Shown piece after piece: positions 45,701 through 57,700 of a stretch of 64,000 bases of DNA. Source of the DNA: Rhyacophila brunnea (lineage: Eukaryota; Arthropoda; Insecta; Trichoptera; Rhyacophilidae); the NCBI GenBank assembly GCA_022495005.1, contig JAGYXB010000825.1, positions 7,006,001 through 7,070,000 on the forward strand, written 5' to 3'. The position numbers and the translations under genes were made by a program. The notes under the pieces were generated by a model. It was not told the DNA's origin, did not search any database, and saw nothing but the letters and a program-made list of their open reading frames with translations. Within the stretch, counting starts at the first letter, position 1, and each line of letters opens with the position of its first letter.

Positions 45701-48700
45701 ATCAAGCTCTGGTATCATAAGTTGCTCGGTTACGCTGCCTTCAGATTCGCTCACTTCGAGAGGGGACCCTCTTTGTGCTTCCAAATTGTCTTCATCTGTG
45801 TTTATTCTTTTACTTTCTTTAGTGATTTATTCGTTCATTAGACTTCATTGTACTTTAAATTTAGTCGAATTTACATTATTAATTACTCCTACCCCATACA
45901 TTAAATAGCTACTAATTTTATATAAAATCTTCCCATTGTACTTATGGCACTTACTATCACATTTAATATTTTACCCTAATACCCATAAATATTTTGCAAC
46001 ATTGTATTGACTGTATAAATAACATTGATATTAAAAATTTAAATATTCCACCCTCTCATTATATTTATTTACTGAATCAGTAAACTTAAAACTGTGTAAT
46101 TAACTTTATTTTTAGTGAAACCCGTTTTATTTAAAAAAAAAAAAATTGTTGTTTCGTTCTACGCGCCCGACATCCTATTCCAAAGGCGCGCCGCGCCGAT
46201 TTGCGGTGCCTCTCACGTTTTATTATTATTATTATTTTTTTTCATTATTGAAACCCCTGAGAAATTTACGGCTTATTGACTCATTTTTTTTTATCACAAG
46301 CATACAATCTCTACTTTCATCCTCTTATACCTAATTTTAACTTATTATTAAAATTTCACTTATCAACTATAATATACACTTCGTCGAGTGATGCCGTATT
46401 ATTCCCGTTCCGTTTTCTTCGTTTCTCTTTGGATTCAAATTATTAACACGGCGTAACTTTGAAACAGGTTTCGCGCTACTGTAGAATATCCTCTTTCCCG
46501 TTTATAAAATTGTTTGCGATTTTCAATGTTAATGTTTTCAAATTCATTCATATTTACTTTATTTGAACGGAAAGAATTGGCGTCACTTTGCGAAGCGTTA
46601 TTTTTAAAACTAGAATGTACATTTTTCTTACTAATGAACTTAAGTTTACAAGGCTCAGAAAGTGGGTCCTTAATTAACTTTGTATCCGTAATTAGAAGAA
46701 TTTCCGGATGTTTTATTCGTATAATCTACACATTTCACTTCCAACAGGAACTCGGCGTTCACCCTTGACTCGAGGGTTGGCGACTGGTCCTGCTTCATCT
46801 CCTCGTGGTCGAGCCTGCGCCCGCACAGCTTCTTTGATTCCTCTCAGCTTGCGCGCCTTCTCAGCCCTCTTTTGAGGCTCCCTGGCCTCCCGTTTCCTTT
46901 TTCTCTCCTCACCGAATATCCCGTGGTCGAATAGGGTACACAACATGTTAGTGATACCCTAGGAAAATCGGCATTTTGCTCGCCGTTTTTCGTCGCGAGT
47001 GGGCCGTGGCCTCTACGAGCCCTCCTCGCTGGATACCGTCGATGATGTGTCTGGTCTCCATAGGTGGGATTTGTGCAGCCATTCGTCGTACTGGAGACGC
47101 GCTGGTGCTACGGTCTCCAGCACGACGCTAGGCGCGGTCAGCTCCGTATGTGGACTGTCTTCGAACACCAGAGGAGGGCTCTCCCGGTTTGATGTTGGAG
47201 ACAGCACTTCTTCTTTGATAAGGGTCACGTCGGAGTCCACTTTTTAGTTAACCATTTCTTGGTTGTTCCGGCTCCTGGATCATAAACTTTTATTTAGCGT
47301 TCGCGGGCGTAAATTTTATTTCGCGGGTTCGGAAGAATCCATGCGATTCTTCGAGCTTCACGTTGCCAAGGCGCCATTGAGATCCCCGGGGTTCCAGCGG
47401 CTAGCTCAGCTGTCCATCGAACCCCGGATTCACAAAAGAAAAGTACGATATATTTGAGGGTGGAATTAAATAAATAACCACGTCTGTCTCGTGTAACTTG
47501 GTATTCCTTATATTTTACACTTTCTTTACATGTTTAGGTTTTTACAATTAGTTACGCAGGTCCGTATATGTCGGAAAGGGGACGCTTACTAACTTTTTTT
47601 TTTTTTAAACTTCGCGTACCCACGCCATTAGTAAAAGGGACTAGTGATTGGCCAAATCTTGATCGCATGATCTTTGATTCGGCGAATCACGAGCCTGACC
47701 CTGGCGCCGGCGCGCGAGGATTTCACGCACAATGCGCGGCAAAATTTATTATATTTGAATACTTATATTTAGTCTTAAAATTATCGCTTTCATCCATCAT
47801 CATTTATACTTTTAAATTAAATTAAATTTATCTTAATTACACCTCCGCCCAATATGTGATTTTCACACACCGGACGAAGGCCCTTACTTATAAATAAAAA
47901 ATACTTACGTGGTTGAGCAAGGAATCAGATTAGATGTTTTATGAAGCCGTTTCTAGAGGTCAGGGTTACGTTTCGACTTGAGCTACTAAATTATTATTTT
48001 ACACCGGGAGAAGCCCGCCTGTAACAGGGGTGTATCATTACCTTATAACCCAGTGATGGCGAACCTATGGTACATGAGATGATTTTTCATGGCACGCATT
48101 TAAGGAGAAAAAAAGACCTATAATAATAATAAATGACTCTTCAAGAATAAGCATTACGTTTAATGTAAATATATAATTGTATAGGTCGATTCTTAGGCTT
48201 TATGGGTCACATATAATAATATTATCGCACTAACCTCATCAGGCGGCGTGGGTGGCTGTGCCGCGAACCTCTGATTTTATCCGATTTACAATGCTTGACG
48301 CCACCGTAGCGAGAGAATGCCTCATCTGATTTCATTTCTACCCACAAAAATGGCTACACCAAATAAGAAACAAAAACTTGGAGGAGCTAGTACCTAGTAG
48401 TAATTCTGGGGGACCGTTTCAAAATTGGTATACCGTAGTTTATGACATAATTGAAAAAGTGATAAAGATATATGAGTGCTATGTGCTAGGTATCATCATT
48501 TTTAATAGAATTCTTAACCATTTTCCTCCATGAAAAACTGCTAGCACGTCCATCTGGGCGAGTTTATACTGGCAAGTTTAGTAAGGTGCTGGGTGCTAGA
48601 AAACATTCGCTGGTACCAGTGGCGAATGATGGCATCATACAAATAAGTATGACTGACAAAGTGTAATGTGCACAATTTATGTTGGATCTCCACAGCCTAC

Positions 48701-51700
48701 ATCTACCCTTCGCCACTGGGTGGTAGAATGGTGTCAGATTCATATGGCAGTGCAGGCGATTCATTTAGGTGTTGGTATCGTTACTTTCAAATGACACTAA
48801 CACCGTTCCAAAGTGATTTCGTCGTGGCCGCAATGTCAGAAAAATCTGTCCTTTTCCTACACAGATTGAAAGTGTAATATGGATAGAATGGACTAAATTA
48901 CACACCTGAACTCTATCTCCATCGGCCAGCCCATCGATAATCTTGGAGACAATACTGGGACCGAGCTGCCGCACAATGTTCACTCCTTCGGGATTTCTTT
49001 TGCAGCAGTCGAACATAATTTGTTCCATGTGTAGGTTTGATTTGACAGTGCTATGTGCACCGATGAGCATCTTATTGATCAGGGTCAGATGGAAAAACAG
49101 ACGGTTTTTGATTTGCTTCGGCAGTAAGTTCGCCACCACGCTCAGAATGGAATCTATACTGGAAATATTTAACAACGTCAAACGCAACTTAAAGGAGTAA
49201 TAATATCAATGATCTCATATTATCTAACTACATATTATATTAATATTATACGCGCACAATGGAATGGCTAAAATAACAGTCTTTCGTTCCATATGCCACA
49301 TATGAAAAATGGAAATAAAAAGTAGATAGATATGCAGAATGAAAAAATAGACTGATTCGATTTGAATATTTTCAAATTAGGTACTGAGGTAGACAATGAT
49401 TGGACCAAGGCGCTACTCTACCCACCTTTCAGCTCATAATTCCACCGCTGCTATGTGCCCACTTTACCTAGTCATAATGAATTGTTGCAAGTGCATTATT
49501 TTTGAGAAGTTTAATCTTGTAACTTCGAAATCTTTTGAGGTATTGAGATGAAAATTTACTAAAATGGTACTGACAATGTTGTCTATAAGCTGTGTAACTT
49601 TTATTAATATTGGTTTGGTACAGGGGTGACGAACCTTTACCTGTCGGAAGACCGCATTCATTTATCTTAAATCAAACAAGACTGCATTTAAGAAACATAC
49701 GGCAAATCAACACTAAATATCCCATCGTTCCACTTGTTACGAAACTGCCGATGCCGTGTTGCATTTGCACGAATATAAAAATAAAAGGATTTATTTTGTA
49801 AAATTTGGATTCAGTCAAAAAGCCGGATTGCGGGTCGCGGGTGCAAATGAGGCATGTCAAACCAAATATAATTTGTCTTATAAATCCAACATGTGTCCAT
49901 TTAATGTTCTGTTTACAGGTATCATCACCCCTGGTCTAGTAATTTTTTAATTATTTATAGTGGCACAAACAGATGGACAGAGAAAAATAAAAGTATTTTT
50001 TGTGCTTAGGTATCATGGAAATAGTCAAAACTACTTCGAAATCACAAAAACACTTTCAGTTTATTATTAGTATAGATATGATTTGACAGTAATATACATT
50101 ATTATCAAATTAGTTACTTACACATCTACGGGTTTAACAGTAGACATAAAGCCGTCCGTTAAAGTTTCAACAGTCGTTTCCAACAGCTGTAACTGTTTCT
50201 GTAGAAATCTGGTACTCTCTGTCAAGTTTCTTCCACTGCTTTGGGATTTTTGCGGTAAAATTAACAAAGCGATTACATTCCCAACGGAATTGTCTTCATC
50301 AGTGCTATTATCATGATCATTATTCTGTCTAGGTCTGGTAATTCTCTTGTCAAGCGTCTTCTGCATTGAAGCCAACATGTTTCCTGACACCTCCACAAAT
50401 GCCCGGATTGATTTGAATGTTTCACTTTCTCTGAACACCGAATCGAGGATATTTAAAAAGCGGTATACTCTGAAATGAGAACAAAAAATCAATGATTTCA
50501 AGCATTAGTATATCTAAAAAATCACTAATTGGTGGATTGGGTGAGTCTATATTTTATTACACAATTTTTCTTCAAACTAGCGTTGGTAGACAGCTCAATC
50601 AGATGATGATTAGGTCCTGAATCTGTGTGAACTTCTCCATATTATCTTCATGAAGTATGTTGTGTTCGAATTTTGTTAGCGCCTGAAGAAAATAGCCACT
50701 GAAGCAATAGTATAATATATCATTGCCACCCTTCATCGGTGCATTGAATTAAGATGAACGTTCTACCTACTAGAGGCATCTGGCGAAAAAATACAACTCT
50801 TGCAATTTGAGACAATATGGATTAGGTATAGTCACAATATGGAATCTCGATTCAATAATATACATAAAAAGGTTTTGAAGTAATGTTTTTTAAATGAAAT
50901 ATAAAACACATAAAAACTATCAATTATTTAAAATTATTTTTGACAGTATAGAATGAATTTAATACACTAAATTCAACAAATAATGATATATATAATTAAT
51001 AATAAGATTAGTTTTTTAAATTATAAATTTATCTTTGACTTTTTCTGTTTGATGTTTTTAAATACTTACAATTAATTGCAATGCCTCAAGGTGCCAAGGC
51101 AGACACTTCGAAAACCTCTGACATACCTAACTATTTTAAAATTTACATTAGTGATGAAATAGCGAGAGACTCATGTCTGTGAACAAATACTATGTCAGAG
51201 TATCAAGATGAATTAAGCAAAAATCATCATTAGCTGGATTCGATCCACTGCTGGATGAATAGGTCCTTGTCTTTATGTATCAGTAATTATTTTTACTATT
51301 TATTTTTTATACTTACAAATCTAAACTGACGTAGGAGAAGTCTGACTGATGGGATGAATAACTCATTTGCAGCCATTTATGTATTTGTAATTCTTGGGGA
51401 ATGTAATTTTCTACTGAAGTCATCCGCAAAACTGCGTTTGCCATCTCGCCTATGTTTGTAACTGTCGCATTTCCACTCAGCTTGTTTAAAACGTCACCGA
51501 TCTATAACAAATCAACAGAGAAGCTTTATTTTTGTTACATCAGAAACAGGAATGTAATTTACCATGTTATTACATATCACTCAGTTGACATAAGGATAAT
51601 CAAACTTATCTTAAGAGTGGTTTTATAAGGATTAGTTGAAACCCTTTCAGTCAAACGCATTACCAATGAGAGAAATTGCAGATATAAATTTGAAAAAAAG

Positions 51701-54700
51701 CTACATTTCAAGTTGTTTATGCGATTTTTGGTTACTTTGTTTGAATATTACATATTGTCGTTAATTTTCTACAAATACGTATCTCAATTTTTGTCAGATT
51801 TGAATTATTTGATGTAATGAATTCAGAATTTGAATACGCACATATTCCACTAACAAGTATCTCAAAATATACTTTATAACATAATAGATTTAAGCAATGA
51901 CATAAAAATACTACACAATACACATACTAATACAATAAAAGACTTTTATAAATATTATAAACTTGTATCTTGAGATACTTGTTTGTAAGTACACAGAATA
52001 CTGAACTCCGATCAATGATTATACTGAAGTTCTTTCTCGCAAGTCAAGATACGTGTTCAGTGCATTAATATTGTGGAATGATTCACAGTAAAGTTACAAC
52101 GCATTCTCCTATCTTCGACAATATGATCAAAGAAACATAAGATTTTTTTCGTGAAAATATATGTCATGAAAAACTATACTAAATGGATATTTCATAGAAG
52201 AAAATTTATTTCTGAATTAAAAACTGTGTTGAAAAGTTGTGTTTTTTGAGATACGTGGTTGTAGAAAAGACACGACGATATTAACCTTTCTATTACCATA
52301 GATTCTTTTTTTTATTATACGATTTATAATCCAATCAAATTTACATGAAAATCTCACCAGTTTAAAATATTTTCTTATATCAACCTCCATCAGTAAATAG
52401 TTTAGAATTTGCTGGAGTTTTTTCTCCTCAGTGTTACAGATAGCTCTGGCAACAAATTCAATGTGGGATTCGTTTGTGGATCTGAAGAATTTTTTGGCGG
52501 TTTCAACATCACATGACAATTTTTCGCCTGATGATATCCGTTCGACAATCTGAAACATATTGACATTTAATTGTTTTCAATAGAAAAGCACCTGTACCCG
52601 TGCATGGAATTACTGTCCGCAATAGTGCTTATTTTAAACTACCATGACAATAACTGTTTACACGTAAAAGTGCTGACTGTCTCTCCAATCTCATTCCTCA
52701 AGAGTAAGTGAGACGCAATGTTGTCATTTTATACTAGTATCTGACAGGTTGTATTGAAAATTGGTTAAGCTCAAAATGAGTATTAGGTTTTTTTACCGGC
52801 ATGTTCGCAACTATCGCTCTACTGCGCAGGCGCAGATCGAAAATAATCTTTCTTTCGCGTTGAATTTGGAACCTTCCAAACTTGTTTGATTTATGAACGC
52901 AATCTTGCCAACTGCAGGATAATACATGTTTCCCCATACATTTTATTACTGTGCACAATAAATCTATGCACGTGTAAACGGGGTATAATACACATCCACA
53001 TTGATTATAACATTACAGTATTTTATATAAGATACTAAATAAATAATATGCCTTTTGTAAACACACTATAATATGAGGCATCAAATAATAAAAACAGATA
53101 AGTTCACAATTTATTATTATAATATTAACGGCAAATTTACATTGTTGTTCGTCAAGCGTAACTCGTTGGTTTTAACGTTTGTTTATTTTTTCTATAGTAT
53201 TCTATTTTCAAACTAGAACAATATGCATATTCTTATTAGTTAAATAACTGGTTCTATGCCTTCAGCGAGTTATCTCACTCTTATGAGGCCTCGATCGACA
53301 GGCCGCACATACAAATTTCGACTGTCGACTGATTTGCGTAATCAAAAAAATTAAACACACAGTGACATCTGTTTGAATGATTATTAAATACTAAGACATA
53401 AATTATCGATATTACAGCAATTGTAGTAAGAGCTTCGCTCTACATTCAACATGTGTCGTTAAAAATCTGCGGTCTACAGATACTGCCGTAGTAATATCGT
53501 GAGGCATAGAAAAGGTTAATCCCTTTTTGCAATTATTTCATGAAAAATAAAATTGGACATGTCAACATTTATTTATATCACTTGAAATAATCAGTTTCAT
53601 CGGGGTTAAATATTTTTGTTTGTATGATTTTTTATCGCCCACGGTGGCCGCTCGGCATAAGCGTTGGACTATCACGCCGTGGGTCTCAGGTTCGAATCCT
53701 GGGTCTGGCAAGTACACGTCATATTGTTTTTCAATCTGTGTATGAGTCAGGGTATGGACCTAATAGGTTGAGCAAGTGGCTGACACCCATTTCTCGTAAA
53801 AAAACAAAATCTGTTAATACAAAACCTCTACTCTGTGGAGGCCCATATGATCCTATTAGGATCGGACATGGTCGGAAAAAAAAAAGAAGATTTTTAGGTG
53901 TTTTAGAACTTATTAGACAATTACATAATATCGTGTGAAATCGTTTTGTAAGAACATATTTTTTGTTAGATTTTCACCATGCATGTGACTTATATGACTA
54001 CATTATGACAGAATTAGACAAGTAAATTGATAATTTGTCACTAGATGGTATTTGATGGTATCATTTTATTTTTATACTGCATAATAAAGTTATATAGGCA
54101 GAATCACTGGCATTGTAAATACAATACACTTTGATCAAATCAAACAAAGTTATTTTAAACATGATCAACAACAAATACCATCTATGGATACATTTTACAA
54201 CATCGATTAATATTTTTTTTATAACTAGATGGTACAGGTTGATCACGGCCGATACGTTTTGGACACTATTGTGATAAGTACTAAACTAATCAAAATAATC
54301 GTCATACATAAAATAAAAGTAATGTAAATTTGCAATAAACTTAAAAATAAAATTCATTTTATTTCAATCCATTTGGTTCACCCCTGCTTGGATTGTCAGC
54401 ACATAACGCGAGCCTAATACTACATGGTTCTAAGTGTTCATCCTTGACAAAACAAACCCAACAATGATGTAGTATTCTAAAATGCCTCATTGTTACTTTT
54501 GTTTCACCAAAAACAAACACTTAGAAGCTTGTAGTTCTCCACTCGCGATATTATATTGTTTGATATTATGCAACATCAGTCAAATAATCTGATTATGCAC
54601 ATACAAATGATAAAAATCATATCAATGATTTCTGGTATGTGGCACATGTCAAAATACGTACAAGACAAAAATAATATTAAAAATTGATTATGATATAATA

Positions 54701-57700
54701 AATTTGCACTCGCCGGGGTTACCAGAGATATATAAATATATTTTACAGATAATATTTATGGTTATAAGCTTACATTTTCAAAATTTATATTTGACGCAAA
54801 AATTGTGTCAAAAGGCTCCTTCGAAGAATTTAAATCTGAACTTAGTAAAGTTTTTGCTTTTTCTGGATCCTTAAAAATATCTGACACCTTTAATCCTTCT
54901 CCTGTAATAAAAGAAAAATAACTTTTGATGAATAAACTTCATATTGACTATACATAGGTATGTACAGTTATCTATCGATGGATAATTTTGGATAATTTTA
55001 TTTAAATATTTTAATACTGATTTAAATAAACTTTTAAAAATATTTAACAGATGGCACTACATTACAAAAATCAGTTATAAAAATACAGAAGCAGTTTACA
55101 GAATGAGTCACTTTTTCAAGCAGGATAAACAAAATAAAATAAAGAAAAAAAAAAGTAGCAGGATGATGTGAGGTTAGGTTAGGTTATCAAAACACAAATT
55201 TTTAACTGACTGGATATTTTGAAATTAGTTAAAATAAAATTAACGACTGCGGGTTGTTCACAATAGGTACTGATTATTTTAAGTTATCATATCACAAACT
55301 TGCAATCCGATGCAGTAGCGGTTGGTCAATGACTGTTGTGAGAACAGTCAGGAGTCGTGCCGCACCCGGAACAGATTCTGCAATTGCCATAAAGCTCGAG
55401 TTCTCAAACAGCGGCTGCAACTGTTCTTGATATTGTTTTAACCTGGAAACAAAAACCAACACATATTCCATCTTAGCGGATAATACAATCATGTGCGTAA
55501 ACCTCAAACATCATCAGGATGAGACCTGACTTTCACCAAAGTCTCTCTACCTATACCATGGCCTCCACATCTGGACACAGCCCCCCAGACAATGATCTTT
55601 AGCGCTCCCCCCCTTACCAATTGCTAAGCGTAATGTGATGCTCTGTATACCAGTTGGGAAACGCTGCTGTTAAGTCTACAACTGGTATACCGCGGAACCT
55701 TAGGAACCGTAATGTAACCAAAAATTTAATAATGCATAGTACACAGGTATTTATATGAAGTTTCTTAAATGATCCACCATTCCTTATTTTTTGAAGAGCT
55801 TTCTTAACAGATTTGTCTACGAGAAATGGTCCAAAAAAATCTAATTACAGAGCTACTCTAAGATGAGAATGAAAAGTGGCTTTCAAATAGTTTGCAACGC
55901 ATCTCTTCGCAACGCAGCATTTCTATATATCTAAATCGAAAACTTAAAAAAAAAAAAATTTTTGATATAATATATCATATCAGTAACATGCAGTGCTCGA
56001 AATGGAAAAGTTTACGAACCGGAGCGCTCGACAATTTTCTGAAGATATTTACGTAGTTATCAAATTGTATGTGTATTTTATAAAAATAAGTGTGTTAGAT
56101 TTTCTAACCTCTAGCTCAGGCGGTCAAAATATTTTTTCCACGAGACAGAGTGATAACTTTATCGATTTCACGAGCCAGAACGGCGCTCCGGTCCATTTCG
56201 AGCGCTGGTAACATGTATTAGCTAACAGGTGTCCGCGAATGTGTTAAGAATGTTATGATATAAAAACTGATCTTAACTCAATTATTGATTATAATATGTC
56301 ACTTGTACTCGTTTAATTCTTAGCATCTCAAATATTCATCATAACCATTAAGACTAAAATAGTAATTGACCTTTTAATAAATAGCGTCTGATGGAAATAT
56401 AAGTATTTTGTATAATAATTTTAATATCAAGAAACAACTACTTACAATGTAATTTAATTCCAATTAACGGTTTTTTGCATAAAAATAATATGTTGGCTCA
56501 ACGTTGACTTTTTTATTATCTGGTGTATTACTAAGTAGATATTATAAAATAATCACATCCTATTTTACTATTATTGAGGTGGAATGGACTTAATAGGTTT
56601 CAGATACAATGGAAATACAACACATCCAATTAGATACGATTTACTGAAAACCTTTGATACAACATAACTAGAGGAAATAATGTATATTGCATTATGACAT
56701 ACAGATTATAATCTACTTTTAGTCAGAGAAGCATCACAAGATTAAGTATCCTAGATTATTTTAATTGGTATCACTATATAAGTTAGAAACAACGTAGGTA
56801 CAAATTATTAGATGTCTATTAAAAATTAATACAAACTATATTTTTCATAATATGGCAGATCAAAAAGATATAAACAAAAAAAATAATATACTATAAGATA
56901 GCAGAGTTACTCAATTAATTTTAACCAAATTGTATAACATAACGTAACCCAATGACATTATTAATGGACAACGCACTCAATACAGTAGCTAGCAAATAAA
57001 TTCGCGCATAGCTTCATTCGCACATAGGTAGACGTCACACAATTTCCATTATGCGATATCACGCTTCGGGAATTTATAGCAAATATCACCTTTATTCTAA
57101 TGGCGTTAGAACAGTGTTTCTAGCGTCAATGTTCATTTGAGCGAACCCGTTCGAACCGAACCATACGGCAGACCCGACAAAAAGTATCGGAAATTTATAG
57201 CAATATCACCTTTATTGTAATGGCGTATTGTAAACCTACCAAAATGAAAACTTCGGACCATAAGTATGACTATCAAAGTGTACACTTTTTTTAAATTACC
57301 CAACTTTACCACTTTCCAACGGGCCACTCTGCGCCACTGGTTAATAAATATGATCAATGGTTTGGTAATAAATGAGATAAATGAATTAATAGTTTCATTA
57401 TCAAATGGTGACATTGACAATTTTATACTTTCATGAATTTATTATGTTTTAATAATAATTAGGCAAATGCTTGTCAAGTTGTCGTGATATTGGTAATATT
57501 GTGATTTCCTCTTCCTGTCCATAAAAGATTGTAACTTATTCTTTTGTTAGTCATGTTTTTGTTTATCGTGGAATATGATAATATTAGTTTATCTTCTAAT
57601 TCGTGGAAAGCATTACAATGAAAATAACCAAGCAAATTTATAGTCCCTCAACAAGAAATCGGCAATAACAGGAAGTCGCTGTAGTCGCATATAGAAGAAT

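Larger units (their letters stand above)
44115..48037 (-). mobile_element. LTR retrotransposon without recognisable pol, 3.9 kb
   Basis: Two direct repeats (44115-44773 and 47378-48037, about 660 bp) bound it, each TG...CA, with TTAC duplicated outside (44111-44114, 48038-48041). On the minus strand TGGCGCCTTGGCAACGTG follows the 5' LTR as a likely primer-binding site, and AGATGGGGCGAAT precedes the 3' LTR as a polypurine tract. The interior holds only short frames; no protease, RT, RNase H or integrase was seen. A 4-bp duplication fits Ty3/Gypsy-type integration, but that is inference. Confidence 0.87.

Noticed and set aside
44993..46768. Plus-strand frames inside the LTR element (for example 45156-45588)
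   Set aside because: They lie antisense to the inferred element, show no known domain and have atypical composition.
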